64,000 bases of DNA from Prostheceraeus crozeri (lineage: Eukaryota > Platyhelminthes > Polycladida > Euryleptidae), in assembly GCA_907163375.1 (NCBI GenBank), contig CAJQUW010006152.1:1-64000 (forward strand), in the 5' to 3' direction. The notes beneath the pieces are model-generated. The model did not search any database. It was not told the origin of the DNA and was given only the letters and a program-made list of their open reading frames with translations. Positions 22,361 to 32,830 of the stretch are shown piece after piece (the first letter of the stretch is position 1; every line of letters begins with the position of its first letter). Position numbers and translations under genes: made by a program.

Positions 22361-23097
22361 TAGGGATGCAAAAAAATGTTTTTTTTATCGACAATATTTT
22401 GAATACATTTTAAATATAATTTCAATGTTTTCTTTGTTTTTTTATGATGGTCGAGAATTAAGCAATATTTTCATAAACACTTACGGAATACGCAAATAGG
22501 CATCTGTAATGTATTTCATGCTTTATTATAGATGCCTTATCATTTCATTTTCAATCTGTAATTTCTCAAATTTCATTTTCAAGCATAATCTGTTGAAACT
22601 CGTTCTTGATTCTGATTGGATGATGGAGATCACCAATAGTCTGATATATCAATAGTGGGATTGGTTCATAGACGTCAGCTATCGCGTGGGAATATATGAT
22701 TCGATAATCGAGATAGACCAACACTTTCTATAAAAGCCGCCATCATGAGTCAACGATGATGGTGGACTCCAATTTTTGTTTTGACATAATGATCAACATA
22801 ACAGTGTTAACCAAAGCTTAGTTATCGTTATTTCATGTCAATTGCACTAGCTCTAAACTCACTTACAAGGATGACTTTAATAAATTGCATACTGGTTTCT
22901 TACGCAGCCAGATTTGTATAAGAAACTTTTTTAGGCTAATAAAATTGATGGAATGTAAACTAATAAGCCTATATTTAAAAAACGTGTTTGTAAGCGCAAA
23001 ATTACACAACATCATAAGCAAAACCATCATAAAAAACATATTAAAAACATTGTTTTTTTATCCATATTTAAAACATATTTAAAATATCGCAACCCTA
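22361..23097. mobile_element. hAT-type MITE with perfect 8-bp TSD
   Basis: 737-bp element with inverted ends TAGGGATGCAAAAA and ATCGCAACCCTA, flanked by the exact 8-bp duplication GAATTAAC (22353-22360 and 23098-23105). No transposase. Its AT-rich interior with repeated TTTAAAACAT-like segments resembles the 3' part of the hAT element at 3.05-4.22 kb, so the two may be related. Confidence 0.85.
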
Positions 23098-23105
23098 GAA
23101 TTAAC

Positions 23106-25689
23106 ACACAATGGGCACTCGAGAGGGAGCCCTTAATCTTCTGATTGGTTAACCATCATTGTAACGACAGCGCGTTGTGATTCCCTTTTACTGAGAGTGT
23201 GATGTGAGGTTAGCATCAACAAACAGTACATGAACCAGCATTCAGCACCGGTAGATAAATGAGATTTATTTTTTTAGTAAGTCGCAGGCTAGGACCTAGG
23301 ACTAACTCGTAAATTGGATGAATGAATTCCGCAGATTTTTTTATTGAAAAAGCCTTTGAGTCACTTAACTGATGCTGAAAAGGCCGAAGTGAAGAGAGGG
23401 AGGCATACTCCCGAAAATACTGCGTTAACTCAGGACGGTAGAATCACAAGAACCTTCAACCGAAAATGGTTTGTGAAGATAAAGTGACTCACGGCTAGTG
23501 ATGAGAAAAACACGGTTTTTATTGTCCTACACATGCCTACAGAGTACAGCGTTGAACGAAGCTTCTAATAATTCACAGTAAACCATATTTATATTGTTTA
23601 TGCAAAGCCTGAATGATACACAAAATGTTGCTTCGATCGTGTAACTAAATGCAGTGGCATTTACATGTATAAGATGTAGTTAACATGTTCAATGCTTCTC
23701 GTTTACAAAATAGGATCATTTTAGACTGTTTCCAATGATTTTGTAAGAATTTTGTGTTTGTGCCCCACCTGGACCAAATGTAATATATATGACCATATAT
23801 ATTCTAAATATTAGTAGATGAAATTTCAAATGTCAAAAAATATATGATCAGTTTCGCTTAACAATGACAGCAAAAATTCAAAAATGCTGGGGTAAAACTA
23901 TGATTTTTTTATTCGATTATATTGACGCTAATTGGTGGTTTACTCACAGCTTGCTGTCTACCAGATATATGGATAAATCAGGTCATTATTTGACGTGTCT
24001 AAGTACACAAGCATAATATTGCAGTATGCCGCCTGAGCAAGATTATATGACTAGATGATTGGCTCGATGAGATATAACTGCAAGAAATCAAATTTTGGAA
24101 TTTATTCATACATTAATTTCGGAACATATGCCATGCTAACTGCGTGATGCCATGTCGAATCTTTGTCTTGTGATCTTATTGCACATTGGGATATTAAATA
24201 CCTCAATTTGGTGCATATTTACTTCATTCGATTTGGTTGCTTTTGGTAGATCTTCTAGTTTATTATCAAATCAACGCGATTCCAATTTTTGAGGATGCAT
24301 CCGTTTTTTGGCCAATTTAATTCAACTTCGTTTATGTGGATTTTCCCTATCGTCCATTGTTCCCATTGTCTGTAAATAGCTCATCTTGGCTTCGTTAATT
24401 CATCGCTCACTTGTCAACACTTCGATCTTGTGCATTCATCAAGTGTCAACGCTTAGATCCTGTACGTAAATCGTTTGACCTGCAGATATCTGTGGGCTTC
24501 TACTTGATCGGCCTTTAAAACGCTGGTTTTGCTAGTGATCGAATTCTGTCAGATGATCAGAAGCATCGACATAATAAACCCTTGTCCATTTTTCTGAGTT
24601 ATTGATTTTTCATTGCGTCATCCTATGACGATTTCAATTATCAAGCAGACAATTTCTAAATATAGCCCTCCTGCCAGTTTCAACAACTATTGTGACATCT
24701 AGTACTTCGAAATGCCTAGATGAAAGTCACCGCAACATCGCGAAATAAGAGATGAATAAAGATGCTCGTTGAATCATATAAGACTGAAATAGTATCGTCT
24801 TTAGGAGGGAGGGTAGGAAGGGGTCTCTAAAAAGTACAATTGCTGATGAGAGTGAAATAAGAAGCAATAAAAAATCTGAAAATAAACTGTTGAAAGAAGG
24901 ATATAAAGACATTTCACATTCACATGAACCGAAAATGTGAATGAGCAGTGTTTCTCCACGTGAAGCGGATAGAGCAAAGGGAATATCGAAGGTGCAACCT
25001 CGGCCAACAGGAGGACAAGGGCTCTGGTTGGACCGTGGTGCAACCTGATGAAAAAAGTCTCGCCGTAGCCGGTTATGCTGAAACAAGAACGGATGGAAAC
25101 CGACAAACAAAAGTATTGGGTAGTCTCTGCACAACTGTCTCTCAGATGGATCACAATAAAACACTGACTTGGAAAGCAAAGGCCTGATGATGTGCATTTG
25201 CTGCTGGTGCTTCTCAATGAAAGAGGATAGAGAAAATGTGATGAAGAATTCGAAAGACATGTGAAAAATAAAAATTTTGCCCAAGTATTTATATATCCTG
25301 ATTTCACACCTCTTCAAAGAGATCTGATATCAACTCGGAATAGAGCGAAACAGGATGCGAGAATACGGAATTGAGAGGAAAAGTGATTATCGATCAAAAA
25401 TCAATTCGAATTTTCATCAATGATTTTCGATTCAGAGAATCAAACCCCAAGAATGCACAATAACTTTATTTGCGCATTATACTGCCTTGCTTCCATCTAA
25501 TGTTCAAATCATTCTTGCTAAAATTGATGAAATACAATTATTTGTACAGCAAATGAACTTGATATTATTTCATTGACTGGAACGTGATTAAGCAATAATA
25601 TACCAGGCGACCTGTTAAGAAAGCCTAAATTTTCGGGTTGCTTCAAAATGACATGACCTTGAAGAGAGGTACTGTAGGATCATTTACGT
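23106..25689. other. No gene recognised
   Basis: 2.6 kb of anonymous sequence. The two overlapping minus-strand frames at 24.7-25.3 kb are hydrophobic and low in complexity; they lack a domain, a promoter or a conserved start and are not called. Confidence 0.45.
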
Positions 25690-26110
25690 TAAAGATGATC
25701 GGCTATTAGCTTCCTTGTTATTGAATTTCCTTTTCCTCCACCACCAGAAATTGATATGTCCTCCGTATTTCTTTGCAACGGAATTATTCTTGTGCGTATT
25801 TACATTCCTCCAGGATTGACATCTGAAATTAAACAACTTACCCAAGATGCTTTGAATATTACTCCTCAAACGTCATTCGGATGGATGATTTCAAACAATT
25901 TGACTTTTAAAAATAGTGATCAACTTGATCTGATTGACATTGTGACATCTCCAACAAAACAAATTAATATCCTTGATAATGTTGTATTCTCAATTGAGCT
26001 GTTGTTTGTGATTAAAAATGTGTTTATCACATTACACTTATAGCAACTACCGAGTAATTGCACCTACAAGCATTTTAGTTTCACTGAATAATTATTTAGT
26101 TTTTAGTTTT
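25690..26110 (+). pseudogene. LINE endonuclease-like fragment
   Basis: The translation from about 25756 contains IILVRIYIPPGLTSE, similar to the Y-I-P-P-x strand of LINE AP endonucleases, and DQLDLIDIVTSPTKQ, similar to the L-D-L-V/I-x-T/S block near the domain's end. No GDFN motif is kept and the fragment is short. It lies just upstream of the truncated LINE at 26.13 kb and probably belongs to a different LINE. Confidence 0.4.
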
Positions 26111-26129
26111 TTTAGTTTAGCATTTAGTT

Positions 26130-29115
26130 TCACTGCTTGCAAGGAGAAAGGTGGACATTTGTTGTATTCAGGAAGTCAGATACCGCAATGAAGGCTGTAT
26201 GTCAATCGGCAGCAATGAGGAGAAGTACAAGTTATGGTATGTAGGAAATGATGAGTCCACAAATGGGGTTGGAGTGTTGATGAAGAGTGAATTGGCCGAA
26301 AATGTCATAGAAGTCAAAAGGTACAATGACAGATTCATGTAAGTAAAGCTCATCCTCGGAGAAACCGTATGGCACGTGTTTTCCCTGTATGCACCGCAAG
26401 TGGGTAGATCCAGTGAGGAGAAGCAGTGTTTCTGGGAGAAGGTCGAAGACGAGATAGGCAAGGTACCACCAGCAGATGGACTCCTAATTGGAGGTGATGT
26501 AAATGCGCATGTGGGCGCGAACATCAGCGGCTATGAGGAGGTACTCGGTCGGTATGGTTTCGGGGAGAGAAATGCAGAAGGTGCAGTAGTGCTCGACCTC
26601 TGTAAGAACCATGGTTTACGAATCCTAAATTCGTTTTTCAAGAAGGAAAAAGAAAAGCTCATTACCTTCAAATCGGGTGAAGCTGAGACACAAATCGATC
26701 TCTTGTTGATGCGAAAGAGAGCAGGCGCGACTGTCCTAGACTGTACAGTGATTCCTGGAGAGGCATGTATGACCCAACACAGGTTGGTCAGAGCTGCTTT
26801 ACGGATCAAAGGACATGTTGCAAGGAAAAGAATTCACAAGAAAAAAATCAAGGTTTGGAGGCTAAAGGATGAGGAAAGGAGAAGGGAATACGAAGAGGAA
26901 TTTGCCAGAAGTGTCAAACAGGGAGATGGAAGTTGGGATTCACTGGTCGAGTGTGCAACGGAAGCTGGCATCAAGGTGTGTGGAGAAACGAAGGGACAGC
27001 GAGGCAGAGAACGCGAAACCTGGTGGTGGAATGAAGCGGTTCAGCGTGCAATCAAAGAGAAGAAGGAAGCATACAAAGTCTGGCAGAGATCTGGGAATGA
27101 GACTGACCGTCATGCATATTGCAGTAAGAAAAGAGAGGCCAGAAGGTGTGTCGCAATTTCGAAGAAGAACGCATGGTTCAGGTGGAGTGAAGGATTAACA
27201 ACAAGAGAAGGGCGCAACAGGATGTTCCGAGTTGCGGCACAGATGAAGAAAGATCGTGCAGACATACAGGGAACACGGTATGTCAAGGACGAAAGTGGTG
27301 CTATAAAGGTGAAAGAGACGGAGGTTAGAGAGACATGGAGAAGGTACTTTGATGGCATATCGAACGAAGGCAATGACATCACTCTGCATGACATCCCCCC
27401 AGCTGAAGGCCCAATCGCTGACTTCACGCTGGAGGAGGTGAAGGAAGCAGTGATCAGCATGAAGAATGGCAAAGCACCGGGTCCTTCCAACGTAAACGCC
27501 GAGATGCTTAAGTTGGCTGATGAACTTGCAGTTGAGGCATTGCATGCCATTTTCCAGCACATTGCGCTCACCGGAAAATGTCCGAAGAAGTGGAGCAACA
27601 GCTTGACGGTCGCACTGTTTAAAGGGAAAGGAGATCCTCTGAGCTGTCACTCGTATCGGGGACTGCGACTACTGAAGCATGGAATGAAGATCTTTGAGAA
27701 AGTCCTAGAAAAGAGATTGAGAAGTTTGGTCAGCATAGGAGAACAGCAGTTTGCATACAGCCGAGGAAAATCGTGTACGGATGCAATCTTCATCATCAGA
27801 AGACTTCAGGAGAGATATATGGAAAAGAAAAAGAAATTGTTTCATATCTTCGTCGACCTCCAAAAAGCTTTTGATCAAGTCCCACGAGATGTCATCAGAT
27901 GGGCACTCCGACGACAGAAAGTGCCAGAACACCTGATAAACCTCGTCATGTCCTTGTACGTAGACACAACATCGAAAGTGTGTGTTGCAGGTGGAATGTC
28001 AGAAGATTTCGGCATAGGTGTTGGTGTTCATCAAGGATCTGCCCTCAGCCCCCTTCTCTTCATTCTCGTAATGGAAGAAGCTACGAAAGATTGCAGAAAG
28101 GGAGGATTGATGGAGATGTTGTACGCAGATGACCTGGTCCTTACAGGCGGGAGCAAGGAAGAAGTGGAAGAAATGTTCAAGAAATGGAAGGAGGACATGG
28201 AAAGCAAAGGTTTGAAAGTGAATATCCAAAAGACGAAGATGTTGATCAGTGGCAGCGAAGAATCTCCTCCTCTTCAATCAAGAAGGTTTCCTTGTGGTGT
28301 ATGCGGTCGCGGCGTAGGTGCCAACTCTATTCTCTGCCAAAGCTGTGATAAGTGGTGCCACAAACGCTGCAGTGGACTGAATTCTCTCACAGGCGTCACA
28401 AACTTCCAGTGTTCGATGTGTGTAAACAACGCAAGGAGTACCGACGAAGATGAAAGATGTGTGATAGACGGTGTAGAGATCGACGTAGTGAAAGAGTTTT
28501 GTTATCTCGGGGATGTGTTGAGCTGCAAAGGAGGATCAGAGCGAGCGGTGCGAGCGAGAATTGCGTCCGCATGGCGCAAATGGAAAGATCTGGCAAGTCT
28601 CCTCAGGAACCGACACGTACCACTCAAATGCCGCGGACACGTGTATGACGCATGCATCAGACCCGTGCTGCTCTATGGTGCCGAATCATGGGCCCTCACA
28701 CAACACCTGGCCCAACAACTGCGTTCGTCTGGCAGACGGATGCTGCGGTACATGACCGGTGTCTCACTCTCCGATCGAGTTGATAGCGCTGAAGTAGCAG
28801 GCAGGTGCGGCCTCAAACAGCTGGAGGTCGTACTCAGAGAACGCAGGTTGAGGTGGTTCGGGCACGTGAAACGGAGGACAGAGGAAGAGCCGATTCATCG
28901 CGTGCTCAACGTGGCTGTCGAAGGTCCCAGGCCACGTGGCAGACCAAGAAGATCATGGCTGCAGACCATCCAGGAAGACATGAAGGAGCTGAGGCTGACA
29001 GTGGAAGACACACAGGACCGCGCCCGTTGGAGGAGTCTCATCACGTCCAACCCTCACCAAGGAGGAAAAGCAGACGTTAAAAGGAGAAAGTAAAAGTAGT
29101 AAGTAAGTGAATAAA
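26130..29115 (+). mobile_element. 5'-truncated LINE with CFDP2-like endonuclease
   Basis: Non-LTR element starting within the endonuclease (VDICCIQEVRYRNEG, 26150) and ending with an AGTAGTAAGTAAGTG tail (about 29093-29112). One TAA (26340-26342) interrupts the otherwise open frame; a Lys codon is the usual residue at this site in related elements, so this looks like a single point change. The remaining 905 codons are open, so the copy is young. The endonuclease type (craniofacial development protein 2-like) plus a PHD finger after the RT suggests an RTE/CR1-related clade, not fixed here. Confidence 0.85.
26376..29093 (+). CDS. LINE endonuclease-RT polyprotein with internal PHD finger
   Basis: 905 residues. 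Order: the rest of the endonuclease (LLIGGDVNAHVGANISGYEE, the G-D-x-N catalytic motif), then a linker, then RT with SMKNGKAPGPSNVNAEMLK, FVDLQKAFDQVPRDVIRWAL (catalytic Asp), GVHQGSALSPLLFILVM and EMLYADDLVLTGG (catalytic YADD). A PHD/RING-like zinc finger follows at about residues 640-690 (CGVCGRGVGANSILCQSC then CDKWCHKRCSG). The C-terminal domain contains LRRLRWFGHVKR and ends in RARWRSLI. The PHD finger between YADD and the C-terminus is a distinctive feature of this LINE group. It was probably not functional at capture because the copy lacks its 5' end. Confidence 0.85.
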   Translation: MFSLYAPQVGRSSEEKQCFWEKVEDEIGKVPPADGLLIGGDVNAHVGANISGYEEVLGRYGFGERNAEGAVVLDLCKNHGLRILNSFFKKEKEKLITFKSGEAETQIDLLLMRKRAGATVLDCTVIPGEACMTQHRLVRAALRIKGHVARKRIHKKKIKVWRLKDEERRREYEEEFARSVKQGDGSWDSLVECATEAGIKVCGETKGQRGRERETWWWNEAVQRAIKEKKEAYKVWQRSGNETDRHAYCSKKREARRCVAISKKNAWFRWSEGLTTREGRNRMFRVAAQMKKDRADIQGTRYVKDESGAIKVKETEVRETWRRYFDGISNEGNDITLHDIPPAEGPIADFTLEEVKEAVISMKNGKAPGPSNVNAEMLKLADELAVEALHAIFQHIALTGKCPKKWSNSLTVALFKGKGDPLSCHSYRGLRLLKHGMKIFEKVLEKRLRSLVSIGEQQFAYSRGKSCTDAIFIIRRLQERYMEKKKKLFHIFVDLQKAFDQVPRDVIRWALRRQKVPEHLINLVMSLYVDTTSKVCVAGGMSEDFGIGVGVHQGSALSPLLFILVMEEATKDCRKGGLMEMLYADDLVLTGGSKEEVEEMFKKWKEDMESKGLKVNIQKTKMLISGSEESPPLQSRRFPCGVCGRGVGANSILCQSCDKWCHKRCSGLNSLTGVTNFQCSMCVNNARSTDEDERCVIDGVEIDVVKEFCYLGDVLSCKGGSERAVRARIASAWRKWKDLASLLRNRHVPLKCRGHVYDACIRPVLLYGAESWALTQHLAQQLRSSGRRMLRYMTGVSLSDRVDSAEVAGRCGLKQLEVVLRERRLRWFGHVKRRTEEEPIHRVLNVAVEGPRPRGRPRRSWLQTIQEDMKELRLTVEDTQDRARWRSLITSNPHQGGKADVKRRK

Positions 29116-29803
29116 AATTTTGCTTTCAGCACTGAAATCTACAAAACTACTTTTTGCAATTATTTGAAATATCTGACATAACTGAAGTGAGTGATTTTTA
29201 CTTCCAAGTTTTGCGAAAGTGTACGATTCCACAGCATTTTGTAGCAATGAATGATACTGAGAAAAATTTGATAACACCGATTATTAAACATTATGTCAAT
29301 GAAATAGACAGCTCATCGAAAAGGCGAATGGTGTGAATTCAACAACTTGAAGGCTAAAGTAAAAAATAGGAAAAGTACAAATCAAAATTATTATGGACGA
29401 CAAAAGTAAAGCAAACATGAAAAAGTCCGTGGTCGGTGGCTAGTTCTTTAACTAGTAAAAGTAATAATACTGACTGTCTGGCTTCTTCAATGTCAAGGTG
29501 TAATAATGTTGACAAGTTACTTGAAGACATGAGAAAATTGTTCATGCAGGCTTGCTTCCCAATAGACAACCTACCAAAAGACCAAAATCTCGACTAGCCA
29601 AATTAATGGAAATGTGCCCAATAATGCTGCTCGGTACTCCTTCCAAAATTAGCGAACGTCTTGCTGAGAAAGAAATGCGCCAACTTTTAGCTTTGACCTT
29701 TGACACAAAAGAACACGGCTTTCGACCTTTCAGCCTCAAACTACTACTATATCAGTGGAAATTGCCGATAAAAGGACAGAAGGACAGAATATGATGATGA
29801 TAT
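29116..29803. other. No gene recognised
   Basis: Spacer between the LINE tail and the next transposon. A short basic frame at 29552-29794 has no recognisable domain. Confidence 0.4.
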
Positions 29804-29822
29804 TGTAGGGCAATTCCACGCA

Positions 29823-30227
29823 GTCACGAACGAACTTTGCAGGATTTACTGTTACATTTCTGATTGTCATTCCTAACCTATTGAACCGGTGATAATCATA
29901 CTTAATTTGAATTGGCTGCAATATTCACTGTTTATGAAACACTAGCCAAACCGATGAAAAAATGTGTATTTGATGGTTTAAAATACAATAGTTTGAGTGG
30001 TTACGAACGAACACAGAACGACACGACTTTTTCGAAAAAAATGTAAACGTTAATAACCTCCAAAGCTCTGGATTCTTCATCCTTCATCACGAAATTTGCT
30101 CTGATTGAATAGACTAGTATGCTATTTGATCAACTTAAATGCTGAAAAGAAATCTAGAAACGTTTGATTACTAGCAGTTCATAAGTTTCGAGAAGTGCGG
30201 TCACGAACGAACAGTCACGAACGAACA
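29823..30227 (+). repeat. Left subterminal GTCACGAACGAAC sites
   Basis: Four copies of the 13-bp motif or variants (29823, 30002, 30200, 30214), two of them adjacent. Likely transposase-binding sites. Confidence 0.6.
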
Positions 30228-30306
30228 TTTTGTCCAACTTCATCAGAAAACATATTCGAAAAAGAAATCAGTCACAAACGCGCTCCATGCATTCCTTTGT
30301 ATAAAG

Positions 30307-31746
30307 ATGAAGTTAATAAATCATTTCGGAACATTTGCTTCGTGTTGGGCATCGAATATCTATTGGCATTCGTCGTTTTTTTGGCATACAAGTTCATTCA
30401 CGAACGTTTGCTGCTGTGTGCTTTATGAAAACTTTACGTGCTTGCTAAATGAAGCCTCATCTGCGGGATTGACGACATTACCGTGTTATCATTCTAATTG
30501 GATTGTTGACAATGCACTGTGTCCTGATGCTAAGCCAGATTGCCTGAAGAACACACGCGACGAGTGTGCCAATGGTCAACGAATATCGGAGAACGCGATC
30601 GACCAGGATGTGGATTTGACTGTTACAGTCAAGAGATGGCAGAAAGGCTTCTCTGGCGAGACTATTCCTTGCCACGACACAATTATGTCAGCAATGGAAG
30701 TGAGTGAGGCATTCCAAGCTTTACTGCCACAGTTCCAGCTGCATCAACTGCTGAAAAGAAATCACCAAGCAATGTACCGCAAGGACAAAGAGCTGGCATC
30801 CTCAGAACGCATACTGGTTCACTTAGACTTCAGTGAAAATGCAACATGTCCCTTCCAGGATGAGGTTCAGAGCGCCCACTGGAAGCAGAAACAGTTGTCT
30901 TTGTTTATTATCTGCGTATTCAAGTTCAACGACTGCCCTAGCTGCCGTGTGATGGTCAGTGACGATCTGGATAAATCAAAACGATCAGTGTCTCATCATC
31001 TGCAGACAATCATTGAATCAATTGTCACATCGGAAGTGCAAGAACTGATCTTCTGGAGTGACGGACCCACATCCCAATTCAAGAACCGGTACACTACCAT
31101 GCTGCTGAATCATTTTGCGAGGAAGTATGGTCTGCAGATTAGCTGGAACTTCTTTGCGACGGCTCATGGTAAAGGGTGTATTGACGGAGTCGGAGGTTCT
31201 GCAAAACGGATGGTTTGGGACTGTGTTCGGTCGAGACGTTACCAGGTACAGAGTGTTCAACAGTTCGTTACCTGTCTCAACGAGTGCAACAGTAAGATTG
31301 TAGGCACGGTCGTGTCGTCCGGTGACATTGATTGTACTTATCATCAGTTACAGAATATTATTGAGAACGCGCCAAAGATGACCGGTGTTCAGACGGATCA
31401 TCAGTGGATAGCCAAAGACAATCAGCAACTAGTTCGACGGCCATTCTCAATCGTCTACGCAGATTGTGCTCCCCCATCCATTATCAACGAGGTTCGTGTC
31501 GGTGATATGGTCATCGCTAGTGTCAGTACAAGTCGTGGCACCACCACGAACTTCATCGGAATCATCCAATCTCTAGCTGATAATGATTATGAGGTGCAGT
31601 TTCTCAAGGAATGCTCGCAATCAATCTACATGATTTCTGATACAAGTGATGTTGCATGGGTACAGAAATCTGACATTCGACCAGTGGAAGTAGATTACAC
31701 AATAGACAGTCGTGATCGGTATATTTTTTCATCTCCTCCGAAATGA
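30307..31746 (+). CDS. Transposase-like protein, DDE-type suspected
   Basis: 479 residues, open from ATG 30307 to TGA. The C-terminal two thirds have an RNase-H-like pattern: LVHLDFSENATCPFQDE (first acidic residue, followed by QSAHWKQKQ), ELIFWSDGPTSQFKNRYTT (second Asp) and FFATAHGKGCIDGVGGSAKR (third candidate acidic/His site). I have a memory of many uncharacterised invertebrate and fish proteins with the same S-D-G-x-x-S-Q-F-K-N and H-G-K-G-x-x-D-G-x-G-G signatures, but cannot assign a named superfamily. The N-terminus has a Cys-rich stretch (about residues 38-95) that may bind zinc. It occupies the middle of a TIR element, which supports transposase function. Confidence 0.7.
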   Translation: MKLINHFGTFASCWASNIYWHSSFFWHTSSFTNVCCCVLYENFTCLLNEASSAGLTTLPCYHSNWIVDNALCPDAKPDCLKNTRDECANGQRISENAIDQDVDLTVTVKRWQKGFSGETIPCHDTIMSAMEVSEAFQALLPQFQLHQLLKRNHQAMYRKDKELASSERILVHLDFSENATCPFQDEVQSAHWKQKQLSLFIICVFKFNDCPSCRVMVSDDLDKSKRSVSHHLQTIIESIVTSEVQELIFWSDGPTSQFKNRYTTMLLNHFARKYGLQISWNFFATAHGKGCIDGVGGSAKRMVWDCVRSRRYQVQSVQQFVTCLNECNSKIVGTVVSSGDIDCTYHQLQNIIENAPKMTGVQTDHQWIAKDNQQLVRRPFSIVYADCAPPSIINEVRVGDMVIASVSTSRGTTTNFIGIIQSLADNDYEVQFLKECSQSIYMISDTSDVAWVQKSDIRPVEVDYTIDSRDRYIFSSPPK

Positions 31747-31929
31747 CCATGAAACATTTTATATTTTCCTGTTGCATATAGGCCTATTCAATATTTTTAA
31801 GCTCTCCTGAATTGATATATTGTCCTCTTTATTTCCTGAAAGGTCTTTTCATAGCTTATTCCTAGTTCAAGTTTGCTGGATGGGATAATTGTGAAGTTGT
31901 GGTCATGTTGCGAACGAAAATAATAGCAC

Positions 31930-32135
31930 AGTCACGAACGAACATAGTGCACAGTCACGAACGAACACTCATCTATTTTCTTCCGACGGTCGTAAATATT
32001 AACCCCTCATAATCAAATTTCAGTCGAAGGTCACGGTAGCCTAGGGCATCATTTACATATGCATAAATTTGCGCTAGATAAAATTGATCCAGTAGAAGAT
32101 AGAAAAATAGTAGATATCTGGTCACGAACGAACAT
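31930..32135 (+). repeat. Right subterminal GTCACGAACGAAC sites
   Basis: Three copies (31931, 31953, 32121) in the same orientation as the left set, so they are direct, not inverted, across the element. Confidence 0.6.
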
Positions 32136-32499
32136 TGATGCTAAGATTCAAACTCGTGTCAAAAAATCGGAAGAAATTATATCCTTGACAGAAAATATTG
32201 TTTGAGCTTCGACAAAGGAGTATCAATAATAATATAACGCAGTATAGACTACTTAGAATTCCATTTCTAACACTGCCTACATTGTTTCAAAAATTCTAAG
32301 GGATTGTATTTTTAAAATCTTAAAAATAGCAAGATATTCCAAAATTGAATTTATTAGTAGAAGAGGTGTGTCTAAGCGATAAATTTTGTGATTCCTAATG
32401 GCTTCGGATATCCTTTCAAGAAAACACAAGTCACTGAGAGAAAATAATGCGTTTTAGAATTTGCCCTCCGTGTCGTTTTTACCGTGGAATTGCCCTGTA

Positions 32500-32830
32500 G
32501 CAAATAGTGTTGCCTTGATGGCATGTAACCTTTCTAAGGTTTTTGATAATATCGATCACAGTGTTGTCATTCAAAAATTGTAATTGCACGAATGCCCAAG
32601 TGGATTTTTTTGTGTTTAATTGATTGCCTATCTCAGCGCCCGTCTGTGGTTAAAATAGAAGTACGGTTTTCACGTTGCATTCTGCTGTTTCCCGTTGGGT
32701 TCTGTACTCGGCATTCTCCTTTTTTGTTGCTACATAAGTGACCTATCAAGTTCTACAACAGACGTTTCAGTCATCAAATGCGCTGATGACGTCTGCATGG
32801 TTTACCCTTTAACTCTGCTTTAACCCTTTG
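32500..32830 (+). pseudogene. LINE reverse transcriptase fragment
   Basis: Broken translation keeps LSKVFDNIDHSVVIQKL (RT motif 3, F-D-x-I/V-D-H), PLGSVLGILLF (motif 4) and VSVIKCADDVCMV (catalytic A/Y-D-D). Several stops. It starts right after the TGTA that flanks the preceding transposon, so that transposon probably inserted into this LINE. Confidence 0.65.

Larger units (their letters stand above)
29808..32495 (+). mobile_element. DNA transposon of unassigned superfamily with GTCACGAACGAAC subterminal sites
   Basis: The termini are exact 13-bp inverted repeats GGGCAATTCCACG and CGTGGAATTGCCC, flanked by TGTA on both sides (29804-29807, 32496-32499), a 4-bp duplication. Inside, the 13-mer GTCACGAACGAAC or near variants occur about seven times (near 29823, 30002, 30200, 30214, 31931, 31953, 32121). 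All are on the plus strand, on both sides of a single long ORF, as expected for transposase-binding sites. The element is 2688 bp and looks autonomous. Confidence 0.82.

Noticed and set aside
24727-25317. Long minus-strand frames of 196 and 168 codons
   Set aside because: Two overlapping frames with hydrophobic, low-complexity composition and non-conserved starts; no domain, no promoter or splice signals.
30195-30428. 77-codon plus-strand frame overlapping the start of the 29.8-32.5 kb transposase
   Set aside because: Reads hydrophobic and ends early; the other frame continues into the conserved transposase core, though a frameshift near 30.4 kb cannot be fully excluded.
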